A DNA stretch of 64,000 nucleotides from Epilithonimonas hominis (GCF_003730015.1 NZ_RJTU01000061.1:62001-126000); one strand, 5' to 3'. Shown: positions 1-9,219, counted from the stretch's first letter. Made by a program: numbers and translations. Notes: a model not told the origin generated them from the letters alone.

Positions 1-280
1 GTCTTTCTGAGATTACATCTTCACCCTTTTGCTGGATTATGAAATCCGTAGATTCATTAAATAATTCCTGAAAACTTTTGAAATCTTCTTTGTAAAGATA
101 GATTTTATGTTTTTCAAAAGTTGCTTCGCCATTTTCCCCGAAATTCTTTTTACTTTCTGTAATGGTCAAATAATAATCACCCGCTTTGGTCTCCCGCACA
201 TCAAAGAAATAGGTTCTTCTGCCTGCTTTCAACACTTTAGTGAAAATCTCATTCTCATGTCGTTCCTTAAATTCACTCAT
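1..280 (-). CDS. PUR-alpha-like DNA/RNA-binding protein (DUF3276), 3' end cut off
   Basis: The first 93 codons of a gene that runs off the left edge. The protein starts MSEFKERHENEIFTKVLKAG and continues through RTYFFDVRETKAGDYYLTIT, which matches the small Bacteroidota DUF3276 family with a PUR fold that binds single-stranded nucleic acid. It has no signal peptide, so it should act in the cytoplasm. The ATG at 280 lies about 30 bases from a good promoter. The family call comes from recognising the beta-strand pattern. The role in RNA or DNA binding is known of the family and is not shown here. Confidence 0.8.
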   Translation of the reverse strand, partial: MSEFKERHENEIFTKVLKAGRRTYFFDVRETKAGDYYLTITESKKNFGENGEATFEKHKIYLYKEDFKSFQELFNESTDFIIQQKGEDVISER

Positions 281-311
281 TGTTAAATATTTTTTTAGAA
301 ATCTGTTCTAA

Positions 312-340
312 CAAATATAATAGAATTCTCGGAATTTCAA
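312..340 (-). promoter_or_regulatory. Promoter of the PUR-like gene
   Basis: On the minus strand TTG (338-340) is followed after 18 bases by TATATTTG (312-319). This fits the Bacteroidota primary sigma consensus TTG-N(17-23)-TAnnTTTG, about 30 bases before the ATG at 280. Confidence 0.7.
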
Positions 341-418
341 AATGTTTTGTTAAAAAAAACTCATAAACACAAGTTTTTCTTAAAATTTTAATAATTTCTA
401 TTTCAAAATCAAATAACT

Positions 419-2107
419 CTAATTAAGATAAAGAATCTGGTCTGCCCGTTTTGCGCTTGATTCTCTGTGTGTTATGATAATTGAAGTGGTGGTTTTGATA
501 TCTTTGTCAATATTCCGAAGAATGTTTTCTTCTGTTTCAGTATCCAATGCAGACAGACAATCATCAAATATCAGAATGTTAGGTTGCTTTATCATTGCCC
601 TTGCAATGCAGATTCTTTGTTTTTGACCGCCGGATAACATCACGCCACGCTCGCCCACCAGAGTGTTATACTGATCTTTGAACTCCTCTATGTTTTTGTG
701 GACATCAGCTTTTTTAGCCATTTCAACCACAAGGTTGTGGCTTGGATTGTCTATTGCGAAACCAATGTTATTCTCAATAGTATCGGAAAAAAGATAACTT
801 TCCTGAGGTGTGTAACCTATCTGTTCACGATAAAGATGTAGATTATGATTCTTCAGATTTTTCCCGTCGATAAGAATTTCTCCTTCATCAGGATCAATCA
901 GTCTACAAAGCAATTGCGCAATTGTAGATTTGCCACTTCCAGTTTTTCCCATTATTGCCAGTGATTTTCCAGCATCAATTACAAAGCTCAAGTTATCAAT
1001 AGCTTTAATCCCTGTATTCGGATAAGTGTAGCTTACATTCCGGAATTCGATCTCGCCTTTTATTGGATAGATGTCGTGGTTGGTGTTAATAATCTCGGAT
1101 TTCATATCCAGAAACTCATTCACTCTCTGCATACTGGCTTCGGCTCTTTGATTGACAGACGTGACCCAGCCCAGCATAGAAAAAGGAAAAATTAGAATAT
1201 TAATATACATAAAAAAGTCCGCAATGGTTCCCACGCTCATTTCGCCGTCAATATATTTTTGACCGCCAATCACTAGTATTGCAACATTCAGAAGACCGAT
1301 GACGAAGATGATAATCGTAAAAAAATAGGCTTCTGTCCTTGCAAGATCCAATGCTTTGTCCTGATAATCTTTTACTTTGATGCCATAATTTTTCTCAATA
1401 TATCTTTCCTTACTGAAAAATTTGATAACACGAATCCCAGAAAAACTGTCCTGAACAAAAGTTGATATGGCAGACTGACTTTTCTGCATCACCTTTGACT
1501 TTTTATTAATAATATCACTCACCTTATAAATTCCGTAAGAGAGTATAGGCAGAGGAATCAGTGTCCAAAGAGTCATCTGTAAATCCGTCATAAACATATA
1601 AATGCTTGTGATAATAAGTAATATAATCAGGTTTACTACATACATTACTCCTGGTCCCAGATACATTCTGATAGCTACAACATCTTCACTTAATCGGTTA
1701 AGAAGATCACCAATGGTCGTTTTCTTATAATCGGTAACCGATAATTCCTGATAATGTCTGTAGATTTTGTTTTTCAATTCATATTCAATCCTTCTGGATG
1801 CAACAATAATGGTTTGTCTCATCATAAATGTGAAAAAACCAGAGAGCAATGAGCAACCGATTAAAATGCCAGAGTTGATAAAAATTACTCTGAAATAAGT
1901 CCAATTGTTTCTTACATTATCTATAAGTCCCGCATCTGCAGAAAGTTTAAGCGTAGAATAATTTTTCTCGATAATATTAATTGTCTGACCGATATACTGA
2001 ATTTTGTAAATCGTAAAAAAGTTACTTAGTATGATGAATAGGAATCCCCAAAACAGTAACATACGATGTTTCCAGAAATAAGGATTAAGTGTTTTTAAAG
2101 CTTTCAT
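419..2107 (-). CDS. ABC exporter, fused permease and ATPase
   Basis: A half-size ABC exporter of the MsbA type, about 562 residues. The N-terminal half holds about six membrane helices (type IV permease). The ATPase follows with Walker A GKTGSGKST near residue 387, signature LSGGQ near 491 and Walker B ILIFDD near 511. The Walker B position that normally carries the catalytic glutamate is aspartate, as in degenerate sites of heterodimeric exporters. I chose ATG 2107, giving MKALKTLNPY, over the in-frame ATG at 2140, because the -7 element at 2138-2145 would leave the upstream ATG untranscribed. The substrate cannot be told from sequence. It is a single gene, divergent from mqo. Confidence 0.85.
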   Translation of the reverse strand: MKALKTLNPYFWKHRMLLFWGFLFIILSNFFTIYKIQYIGQTINIIEKNYSTLKLSADAGLIDNVRNNWTYFRVIFINSGILIGCSLLSGFFTFMMRQTIIVASRRIEYELKNKIYRHYQELSVTDYKKTTIGDLLNRLSEDVVAIRMYLGPGVMYVVNLIILLIITSIYMFMTDLQMTLWTLIPLPILSYGIYKVSDIINKKSKVMQKSQSAISTFVQDSFSGIRVIKFFSKERYIEKNYGIKVKDYQDKALDLARTEAYFFTIIIFVIGLLNVAILVIGGQKYIDGEMSVGTIADFFMYINILIFPFSMLGWVTSVNQRAEASMQRVNEFLDMKSEIINTNHDIYPIKGEIEFRNVSYTYPNTGIKAIDNLSFVIDAGKSLAIMGKTGSGKSTIAQLLCRLIDPDEGEILIDGKNLKNHNLHLYREQIGYTPQESYLFSDTIENNIGFAIDNPSHNLVVEMAKKADVHKNIEEFKDQYNTLVGERGVMLSGGQKQRICIARAMIKQPNILIFDDCLSALDTETEENILRNIDKDIKTTTSIIITHRESSAKRADQILYLN

Positions 2108-2137
2108 TTCTTTTGCTTTGATTTTCCAAAGGCACTG

Positions 2138-2145
2138 CAAAATTA
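2138..2145 (-). promoter_or_regulatory. -7 element of the ABC exporter gene
   Basis: TAATTTTG on the minus strand matches TAnnTTTG. It lies 30 bases before ATG 2107 and overlaps the ATG at 2138-2140, so it decides the start. No clear -33 TTG is seen at the right distance. Confidence 0.55.
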
Positions 2146-2232
2146 ACGAAATAATTTTACGTTGGCTTTGAAAGCCATTAACAAAGGGGAATAAATTTTT
2201 TATTATAAGGCATAGAAATTGACATTAATCTG

Positions 2233-2240
2233 TAATTTTG
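2233..2240 (+). promoter_or_regulatory. -7 element of mqo
   Basis: TAATTTTG, 19 bases before the mqo ATG, fits TAnnTTTG. A properly spaced -33 TTG is not evident. Confidence 0.5.
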
Positions 2241-2259
2241 TAATCGAAAAATTTAAAAA

Positions 2260-3741
2260 ATGACTCCTAAACCAAAATATGATGTTGCATTAATAGGGGG
2301 CGGAATTATGAGCGCTACACTTGCAACAATGCTCCACGAATTTGATAATTCTCTTGAGATCGTTATTTTCGAAAGACTGTCCGAGGTGGCAAAAGAAAGT
2401 TCCTCGGCCTGGAATAATGCAGGAACGGGGCATTCCGCATTCTGTGAGCTTAACTACACACCGGAAAAAGATGGTCAAATCGATATCAAAAAGGCAGAAT
2501 ATATTGCCGAGCAATTTGAAGTTTCAAAACAATTCTGGTCTTATCTTATTAACAAGGGTATTATTGACAAACCAAAAGAATTCATAAATTCTTGTCCGCA
2601 TATGAGCTTTGTCTTTGGTGAAAAAGATGTTGATTACCTCAAAAAAAGACATGAAGCATTATTAAAGTCTCCGCTGTTTCAAGGAATGGAATATTCGGAT
2701 GATCATAAAAAGCTTGCAGAATGGATTCCATTAGTAATGCAAAAAAGAATGTCTTCAGATAAATTGGCTGCAACCAAAATGGATCAGGGAACGGACGTCG
2801 ATTTTGGAAAATTGACATCTAAGTTAATCGAACACCTCAGTAAAACCGAATCTGTAGAAGTTTTTACTTACCACGAAGTAAAAGATATAGATTCTGATGG
2901 TAAAGGAGGATGGGATCTAAAGGTAAATGACAGAAAAAACCTGCATAAGCAGACAGTGCATGCAGATTTCGTGTTTATTGGTGCAGGCGGTTATGCATTG
3001 CCCCTTTTGGAAAGTTCTGGAATTGAGGAAAGTAAAGGTTATGGTGGTTTCCCTGTGAGTGGACAATGGCTAGTGACCACTAATCCGGAATTGGTTGAAA
3101 AACATCATGCTAAAGTTTATACGCAAGCAACGGTTGGTGCACCGCCCATGTCGGTTCCACATCTTGATCTCAGAATTATTGACGGTCAGAAAGCATTATT
3201 ATTTGGTCCATTTGCAGGATTCTCGACCAAATTTTTGAAAGAGGGAAGCTATCTCGATTTGCCAGAAAGTGTTAATTTTAAAAATATACGATCATTATTT
3301 GGCGCTTGGTGGCACAATATGCCTCTCACAAGATACCTGATCCAACAGGTGACGATGAGTAAAGAACAAAGAATGTCCCATCTTAGAGATTTTATAAAAG
3401 ATGCAAAGGAACAAGACTGGGAACTAAAACAAGCAGGGCAGCGTGTTCAGATTATTAAAAGAGACCGTTTTGAAGGCGGTAGATTAGAATTCGGAACAGA
3501 AGTTGTTGTGAACAAAGAAAGGAATATAGCCTCTCTGTTAGGTGCTTCACCGGGTGCAAGTACCTCAGCCTTTGCAATGATAATGGTGCTGGAAAAATGT
3601 TTTGAAAAAAGGTTGGCAACCGAATGGAAAGATAAACTCATACAGATGATACCAAGCTACGGAAAAAAGTTGGCAGAGCACCCAGAGCTTATACAACAGA
3701 TCCGCGATTATTCGAAAGATAAACTTGAGCTGGACTATTAA
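2260..3741 (+). CDS. mqo: Malate:quinone oxidoreductase
   Basis: A membrane-associated FAD enzyme that oxidises malate to oxaloacetate and passes electrons to quinone, replacing or supplementing soluble malate dehydrogenase in the citric acid cycle. The 493 residues match the family length. An FAD-binding Rossmann motif VALIGGGIMSATLA lies at about residues 9-22, and conserved blocks SSAWNNAGTGHSA and SLLGASPGASTSA are present. The start is the first ATG, 19 bases after a TAATTTTG element. A small conserved gene follows after 17 bases and is probably cotranscribed. Confidence 0.95.
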   Translation: MTPKPKYDVALIGGGIMSATLATMLHEFDNSLEIVIFERLSEVAKESSSAWNNAGTGHSAFCELNYTPEKDGQIDIKKAEYIAEQFEVSKQFWSYLINKGIIDKPKEFINSCPHMSFVFGEKDVDYLKKRHEALLKSPLFQGMEYSDDHKKLAEWIPLVMQKRMSSDKLAATKMDQGTDVDFGKLTSKLIEHLSKTESVEVFTYHEVKDIDSDGKGGWDLKVNDRKNLHKQTVHADFVFIGAGGYALPLLESSGIEESKGYGGFPVSGQWLVTTNPELVEKHHAKVYTQATVGAPPMSVPHLDLRIIDGQKALLFGPFAGFSTKFLKEGSYLDLPESVNFKNIRSLFGAWWHNMPLTRYLIQQVTMSKEQRMSHLRDFIKDAKEQDWELKQAGQRVQIIKRDRFEGGRLEFGTEVVVNKERNIASLLGASPGASTSAFAMIMVLEKCFEKRLATEWKDKLIQMIPSYGKKLAEHPELIQQIRDYSKDKLELDY

Positions 3742-3758
3742 TTTTAATACAATTGGAA

Positions 3759-4154
3759 ATGAGTGAAACTAAACTCAAACCATTTATAGCTGACCAATTA
3801 CTCGCTTCGCTTCAGCCAGAAATTGAGGAAGAAAGCCAGGTAATACTTCATTGCTGTATAAAATCACAGTCGTTCTTGCAGGAAAAAATAAGAATTTGGT
3901 CTTCCACATATTTGGTTGATAGAACGTTAGAACATGTTTCCAAACTCATACATTTTGAAAATATAACTCTGTTTCCGGAATGGACAGATATTCCTTATGG
4001 AAATGAATACTGGTTTACGCTGGTTTTTTCAGGATTGCCAAAAGATTGTAAAGTTTTCGATTTTTTGGAACTTATACCACAGAACGGAGGTTTTTATTGT
4101 GAAGGAATTACCAGAAATTCTTCCGATGTTTATAAAATCATTTTAGATATTTAA
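3759..4154 (+). CDS. Conserved hypothetical protein downstream of mqo
   Basis: A 131-residue soluble protein with no signal peptide or membrane segment. I recognise a pattern found in uncharacterised Bacteroidota proteins: IRIWSSTYLVD, then HFENITLFPEW, FSGLPKDCKVFDFLE and a closing GGFYCEGITRNSSDVY. Many aromatic and beta-forming residues suggest a compact beta domain. ATG 3759 is preferred over the TTG two codons upstream. It sits 17 bases after mqo and ends at a strong bidirectional terminator, so it is likely in the mqo transcript. Its function is unknown. Confidence 0.75.
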   Translation: MSETKLKPFIADQLLASLQPEIEEESQVILHCCIKSQSFLQEKIRIWSSTYLVDRTLEHVSKLIHFENITLFPEWTDIPYGNEYWFTLVFSGLPKDCKVFDFLELIPQNGGFYCEGITRNSSDVYKIILDI

Positions 4155-4156
4155 AT

Positions 4157-4186
4157 AAAAGGGTTCAGAAATCTCTGAACCCTTTT
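4157..4186. terminator. Bidirectional terminator between the mqo unit and dapA
   Basis: A perfect 13-bp stem (AAAAGGGTTCAGA with TCTGAACCCTTTT) and a 4-base loop. It has T-rich tails on both strands and serves two convergent genes. Confidence 0.9.
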
Positions 4187-4189
4187 ATT

Positions 4190-5065
4190 CTAAGCAAGTT
4201 TTTGCATTTCTTGTTTTATTTTTTCCTGTAAGCTTTCAGAAGCTGCTACCAACGGAAGTCTGAGGTAGTTTTTTATCAATCCTTTCTCCGCGAGTATTGT
4301 TTTTACACCGCACGGATTACCTTCCGCAAAGATCAGTCGTGTTATTTCAACAAGAGAATTATGGATTTTATAGGCTTCATCTACTTCCCTTTTACGAGCC
4401 AGTTTTACCATTGTCGAAAACTCTTTTGGATAAGCTTGTCCGATTACAGAAATCACACCGTCTCCTCCGGCCAGTGTAACAGGCAGTGTGTATTCGTCAT
4501 CACCGGACATCAGTGAAAAATGTTCAGGTTTTTGTCTTAAAATATCAAAATATTGTAGCATATTTGGAGCTGCTTCTTTTATCATAAAAAGATTTGGAAA
4601 CTCATTCGCAAGACGCAAAGTGGTAGCTGCTTCCACATTTTGCCCCGTCCTGCCCGGGACATTATAAATAATTATTTTTTCTCCCGTTTCTGCTAGTGCT
4701 TTATAATGCTGATACAACCCTTCCTGGTTGGGTTTATTATAGTAAGGTGATACTGAAAGTACGGCTTCAAAGTCCGAAAGATCAGTTTCCTTGATCTGGG
4801 ATACAACTTCTGCAGTATTATTACCTCCAATCCCCAATACCAACGATAGTCTATTATTATTGATCTTGGTAATATGAGCAATAACTTTTTCCTTTTCTTC
4901 CTTGGACAATGTGGCAGCTTCCGCAGTAGTTCCCATCACTACTAAAAAATTGGTTCCATTGTCTATGTTATAATCGATAAGTTTCGTTAGAGATTCGAAA
5001 TCTATTGAAAGATCTTCATGAAAAGGTGTAATCAAAGCTACACCTACGCCTTTTAGCTGACCCAT
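4190..5065 (-). CDS. dapA: 4-hydroxy-tetrahydrodipicolinate synthase
   Basis: Condenses pyruvate with aspartate semialdehyde in the first committed step of lysine and diaminopimelate synthesis, in the cytoplasm. The 291 residues match the family. The Schiff-base lysine is Lys163 in FMIKEAAPN, the catalytic tyrosine is Tyr134 in IIIYNVPGRTG, and the threonine pair is in GTTAEA (45-50), where many homologues have GTTGE. It is monocistronic, with a clear promoter upstream and a shared terminator downstream. Confidence 0.95.
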   Translation of the reverse strand: MGQLKGVGVALITPFHEDLSIDFESLTKLIDYNIDNGTNFLVVMGTTAEAATLSKEEKEKVIAHITKINNNRLSLVLGIGGNNTAEVVSQIKETDLSDFEAVLSVSPYYNKPNQEGLYQHYKALAETGEKIIIYNVPGRTGQNVEAATTLRLANEFPNLFMIKEAAPNMLQYFDILRQKPEHFSLMSGDDEYTLPVTLAGGDGVISVIGQAYPKEFSTMVKLARKREVDEAYKIHNSLVEITRLIFAEGNPCGVKTILAEKGLIKNYLRLPLVAASESLQEKIKQEMQKLA

Positions 5066-5087
5066 TTTTATATGAAATTAAATTTCT

Positions 5088-5117
5088 CAAAGTTAATTTT
5101 ATTTTAATTATCAGCAA
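5088..5117 (-). promoter_or_regulatory. dapA promoter
   Basis: On the minus strand TTG (5115-5117), a 19-base spacer and TAACTTTG (5088-5095) form a full Bacteroidota promoter, 22 bases before the dapA ATG. Confidence 0.75.
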
Positions 5118-5257
5118 AGGTATTCCGAAGAGATCAGTCAAAATCTTTATCTTAATTAGTTTGTAAGGTATAGCTTACGAACATTCTAGTTCTTGAAAAA
5201 ACAATATATGAACTGGCTATCAAATAAATGATGTTAGTTTTAAAACTCTAAAATCAT

Positions 5258-5265
5258 TAGATTTG
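5258..5265 (+). promoter_or_regulatory. -7 element of the split nucleotidase operon
   Basis: TAGATTTG matches TAnnTTTG, 18 bases before the ATG at 5284. No exact -33 TTG is present. Confidence 0.5.
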
Positions 5266-5283
5266 TATCCATATTATTTTTAA

Positions 5284-6045
5284 ATGAAAAGTAAAGTTTT
5301 AGGTTTTGGGATTCTAGGCATATTACTAATGGGCTGTAAAGCACCTCTAAGTATAGCCCATGTGCATACCGAAAAGAATATTTTTATTACCAATGCGCTT
5401 ACCAATGATAAAAAAATAGAGGCTATCATCCAGCCCTACAAAAAAGAGCTGGAAGGTGAAATGAATACCAAAATCTCACATACAAATACAGAACTAAATA
5501 AAACAGGCGATAACAGCAACCTTGGAAATCTATTGGCAGATTATACTTTTCAGGGCGCAGATGATTGGGCAAAAAAGAATAATATCCCGCCCATTGACGC
5601 CGCAGTAATTAATATTGGAGGCATCAGAACCATTATCCCCAAAGGTGATATTTTGACGAAACAAATCTATGAGGTGATGCCTTTTGAAAACGAAATTGTA
5701 ATCGTTAAAATGACGGGGAAAGATGTCGAAGGATTGTTTGATTACTACATGAAAACTCAGAAAAATAATCCCGTTTCCCACATTTTAATCGAAACTGATG
5801 ATAATTCCATTTCTAAAAAGCTTATCAACGGCAAATCAGTAGATGAAGGTAAAACATATTATATAGCGACATCAGATTATCTTGCCTTGGGTGGTGACAA
5901 TATGTTTTTCTTTTCCAAAGGTCAGATGATCCAGACAGGAATAAAAATGCGAGATCTTTTCCTGGATAAGTTCAAACAAAACCCAGAGGTTTCTTCTCCA
6001 GACGATGTAAGATTGATTTTCAAAAACAAAAAAGTGCAGGAATAA
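5284..6045 (+). CDS. 5'-nucleotidase C-terminal (substrate-binding) domain lipoprotein
   Basis: The substrate-specificity half of a UshA-type 5'-nucleotidase as a separate 253-residue lipoprotein. The signal peptide ends in lipobox LLMGC (Cys18). Family motifs are NIGGIR (110-115), MPFENE (132-137) and YIATSDYLALGGD near residues 193-205. It lacks the metallophosphatase half, which is encoded by the next gene with a one-base overlap. The two products probably assemble in the periplasm. The arrangement, with the C-domain gene first, reverses the order in the fused enzyme. Confidence 0.85.
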   Translation: MKSKVLGFGILGILLMGCKAPLSIAHVHTEKNIFITNALTNDKKIEAIIQPYKKELEGEMNTKISHTNTELNKTGDNSNLGNLLADYTFQGADDWAKKNNIPPIDAAVINIGGIRTIIPKGDILTKQIYEVMPFENEIVIVKMTGKDVEGLFDYYMKTQKNNPVSHILIETDDNSISKKLINGKSVDEGKTYYIATSDYLALGGDNMFFFSKGQMIQTGIKMRDLFLDKFKQNPEVSSPDDVRLIFKNKKVQE

Positions 6046-6995
6046 TGAAAAGAAAAGAATTTCTAAAATATATCGGTGGCGGAAGTCTTGCTTTAACGCT
6101 TGCACCCAATCTTTTGTTGGCAGAGCAATTTGATATTCTAACAAAAGAATCAGCGCATAAATTGACGATTCTTCACACGAATGATCAGCACAGTAGGATA
6201 GAACCATTTGATGCATCTTATACCAAAAATCCAAATCAAGGAGGATTTGCTAGAAGAGCTTCATTAGTCAAGAAAATCAGGAACGAAGAAAAAAATGTTT
6301 TGCTTTTGGATTCGGGAGATATTTTCCAAGGAACGCCCTATTTCAATTTTTTTGGTGGCGAACTGGAGTTTAAGCTGATGAGTATGATGAAATATGATGC
6401 TTCTACAATGGGAAATCACGATTTTGATAATGGTTTAGATGGTTTTCTAAAAGTTCTCCCGAATGCAAAATTCCCCTTCATTTGCTCCAATTACGACTTC
6501 AAGAATACCATTCTTGATGGCAAAACAGAACCTTACAAAATGTTCAATAAGGACGGTGTAAGGATTGGGATTTTTGGTGTTGGAATAGAACTAAATGGAC
6601 TGGTAGGAAAAAAGAATTATGCAGAAACAGTTTACCAAGATCCTGTAGATGTAGCACAGCATTATGCAGATTTTCTTAGAAATGAGAAAAAATGTGATCT
6701 GGTGATTTGTCTGTCTCATATAGGTTTCGATTACAAAGATCAGCCGGAGAAAATGTCGGACAAGCATCTTGCAGCCAAAACCTCCGGAATAGATCTCATT
6801 TTGGGAGGGCACACGCATACATTTCTGAAAGAACCTCTGGTTTTTCAAAATAAGGTCGGTAAAAATGTTATTGTCAATCAGGTTGGCTGGGCAGGGATTT
6901 TATTAGGAAGATTAGATTTTTATTTTGATAAAAATAAGAATGTGAAAAATATTTCGTGGAATAATCAGTTAATAGATGAAAACATAATTGTTTAG
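6045..6995 (+). CDS. Metallophosphatase half of a 5'-nucleotidase (UshA-type N domain)
   Basis: A 316-residue exported enzyme with the two-metal phosphoesterase motifs in order: TILHTNDQHS (41-50), LLLDSGDIFQG (87-95), MGNHDFDNG (122-130), CLSHIGF and LILGGHTHTF (about 250-259). It probably hydrolyses 5'-nucleotides or related phosphoesters in the periplasm together with the preceding gene product. The N-terminus KRKEFLKYIGGGSLALTLAP resembles a Tat-like or lipid-free export signal. The start overlaps the upstream stop by one base, so translation is likely coupled. porZ begins one base after its stop. Confidence 0.85.
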   Translation: MKRKEFLKYIGGGSLALTLAPNLLLAEQFDILTKESAHKLTILHTNDQHSRIEPFDASYTKNPNQGGFARRASLVKKIRNEEKNVLLLDSGDIFQGTPYFNFFGGELEFKLMSMMKYDASTMGNHDFDNGLDGFLKVLPNAKFPFICSNYDFKNTILDGKTEPYKMFNKDGVRIGIFGVGIELNGLVGKKNYAETVYQDPVDVAQHYADFLRNEKKCDLVICLSHIGFDYKDQPEKMSDKHLAAKTSGIDLILGGHTHTFLKEPLVFQNKVGKNVIVNQVGWAGILLGRLDFYFDKNKNVKNISWNNQLIDENIIV

Positions 6996-6996
6996 A

Positions 6997-9216
6997 ATGA
7001 AGAAAATTTTATTAATTATATCACTTTTTACAGCACTGATTTTTCACGCGCAGACCAGCAAATGGAGCGATCTTTTCTCATACAATAATGTCCTGAAAAT
7101 AAGAGAAGACGGTGACCGATTAATCGCAGCAACAGAAAACGGAATTTTTTATTATTACCCAGGCACAGGAGAAATAAAAAAACTTTCTAAAGCCAATGGA
7201 CTCCACGAAGTTAAAATATCTGCTTTTGATTATAATGCTACAACTCAAACAGGCATTGTGGGCTACCAGAACGGATCTATGGATGTCATTACACCAAACG
7301 GTATTTTTCTGATTATTGATATCCCTCTTGCCAATGGTTATAACGGTAGTAAAAGGATCAATGATATATCCATCAATGGCGATAAAGCAATTATCTCAGC
7401 AGGTTATGGGGTGTCTATTTTCAATGTCACAAAAAGGGAGTTTGGGGATACAGCTTTTTTTACTACCGGTGGAGCATATGACGCAGTAAATTCCGCAGTT
7501 CTTAAGGATAACATTGTTTATGCAGCGACAAGAAAAGGATTGAAGTATCATGAGCTTAATGCCACATTTCCAGTATATAACAGTTGGGTATCTCCTACTA
7601 ATTTTCAAGGTGATTATAAAAAGATAGATGCCTCGGGAATTATAGCTTTTGCTTCAAATAACGATTTGAAATTCGGTAACTTTCCCAATTTATCTACCAA
7701 ATCAGGTTTTTCTAATATTCAAGATGTAAAGGTTGCTGGAAATCAGATTATTGTAACAGATCAAACTCAAGTCTATGTCTACGGACTTAATGGAACTCAG
7801 CAAAAGAATTTTAATGCTGAAGAATCAATCAATACGGCCATAGTCTATAATAATCAGCTTTTCACAGGGACTCGTTTTTCCGGAATTTATAATGAACAAA
7901 AAAGCAGTTTCAGACCAGATGGACCCTACAATAATTTGTCGTACAAAATATCGTTGCTAAATAATCAAATATGGGTTTCAACTGGAGGAAGAAGTTCTTA
8001 CAACGAATCATTATCTCCGGATATGGGTTATTACCATTATAATGGTACTAATTGGATATATCCGGAATATTTTAAAACGAATAATCAATTTAATATTTTA
8101 GATGTTGTCCCTAATCCATCTAAACCATCTGAAATATTTTTTACTAATTATTTTTTTTCTGGAAATAAAGGTATCTATAAAATGGATAATAATGAGTTTG
8201 TAAAATCTTATAGTTTAAATCCTGCGAACATTTATGGTGATCAGCCAGTAGGCTGCGTGTTCGATAGTAACAATGAGTTATTTTGCTCGGCCTCGGGAAT
8301 AGATGGGACTTTAGGTGCGGGGTTTTATTATTATGATAAATCCAATGATAAATTTATCAGTAAGAACTTAAATGTGTCTAACAACGCTCAAAAACCTCTT
8401 ATAAAAGATAAAATCCTCTATATTCCGGTTCCTAGAGTTGGAGGTCTTATTATGTATGATTACAATAATACACCATCTTCATTTTCTGATGATAAATTTA
8501 AACTCATTACCAAAGATAATAATCTACCAGTAAGTCAGGTGTACTCTGTTAATGTAGATAATAATGATGATGTTTGGATTGGGACAAAGGAAGGATTGCG
8601 TATTCTATCTAATCCAAAAGCCGCAATTCTTGAAAGTAATCCGCAAACCGATCCAATTATTATAGAACAAAACGGAATTGGAGAAGAACTCTTCAAGGAT
8701 GCTGAAATCTTACAAATTGCAGTAGACTCAGGAAACCAAAAATGGATATCTATTGGCGGTGGAGGCGTGTTTTACATAAGCTCATCCGGAGATAAAACAA
8801 TTTATCATTTCACAAAGTCTAATTCTCCATTGCCGAACGATATTGTAACAGATGTAAAAATTGATGAAAAAACCGGTAAGGTTTATTTTGTAACAACAGA
8901 TGGGATCGTAGTTTACCAGGGTGATGTAACAGAGGTAACATCCAATTTCGGTAATGTTCTGGTATATCCCAATCCGGTGGTCTATGCGCAATATAAAGGC
9001 AATGTAAGAATGCGTGGTCTAGCACAGAAAACCAATATCAGAATTACGGATGCCGCAGGTAATTTGGTGCATTCTGCTGTCGCAAATGGAGGCTATTTTG
9101 AATGGAATCTTAACAACCAAAGAGGAGTGAGGGTAGCTTCAGGAATCTATTATGTTTTGATGACCAACGAGGATGGAACTGATAGTGCTACAGCCAAAAT
9201 TGCTGTCGTAAATTAA
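6997..9216 (+). CDS. porZ: T9SS protein PorZ-like, beta-propeller with C-terminal sorting domain
   Basis: A 739-residue secreted protein: signal peptide ending near FHAQ, then two propeller-like blocks with repeated short units such as DRLIAATENGIFYY and NDDVWIGTKEGLRIL, and a final domain beginning NVLVYPNPV, typical of T9SS type A cargo. This architecture and the neighbouring recO match PorZ, the surface component that helps attach A-type LPS to T9SS cargo in Porphyromonas. ATG 6997 is preferred over an upstream TTG because MKKILLIISLF is a standard signal start. The PorZ role is inferred from architecture and context. Confidence 0.75.
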   Translation: MKKILLIISLFTALIFHAQTSKWSDLFSYNNVLKIREDGDRLIAATENGIFYYYPGTGEIKKLSKANGLHEVKISAFDYNATTQTGIVGYQNGSMDVITPNGIFLIIDIPLANGYNGSKRINDISINGDKAIISAGYGVSIFNVTKREFGDTAFFTTGGAYDAVNSAVLKDNIVYAATRKGLKYHELNATFPVYNSWVSPTNFQGDYKKIDASGIIAFASNNDLKFGNFPNLSTKSGFSNIQDVKVAGNQIIVTDQTQVYVYGLNGTQQKNFNAEESINTAIVYNNQLFTGTRFSGIYNEQKSSFRPDGPYNNLSYKISLLNNQIWVSTGGRSSYNESLSPDMGYYHYNGTNWIYPEYFKTNNQFNILDVVPNPSKPSEIFFTNYFFSGNKGIYKMDNNEFVKSYSLNPANIYGDQPVGCVFDSNNELFCSASGIDGTLGAGFYYYDKSNDKFISKNLNVSNNAQKPLIKDKILYIPVPRVGGLIMYDYNNTPSSFSDDKFKLITKDNNLPVSQVYSVNVDNNDDVWIGTKEGLRILSNPKAAILESNPQTDPIIIEQNGIGEELFKDAEILQIAVDSGNQKWISIGGGGVFYISSSGDKTIYHFTKSNSPLPNDIVTDVKIDEKTGKVYFVTTDGIVVYQGDVTEVTSNFGNVLVYPNPVVYAQYKGNVRMRGLAQKTNIRITDAAGNLVHSAVANGGYFEWNLNNQRGVRVASGIYYVLMTNEDGTDSATAKIAVVN

Positions 9217-9219
9217 GAA

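Noticed and set aside
5872-6234. 120-codon minus-strand frame across the nucleotidase genes
   Set aside because: It is antisense to two well-supported genes and has no recognisable motif.
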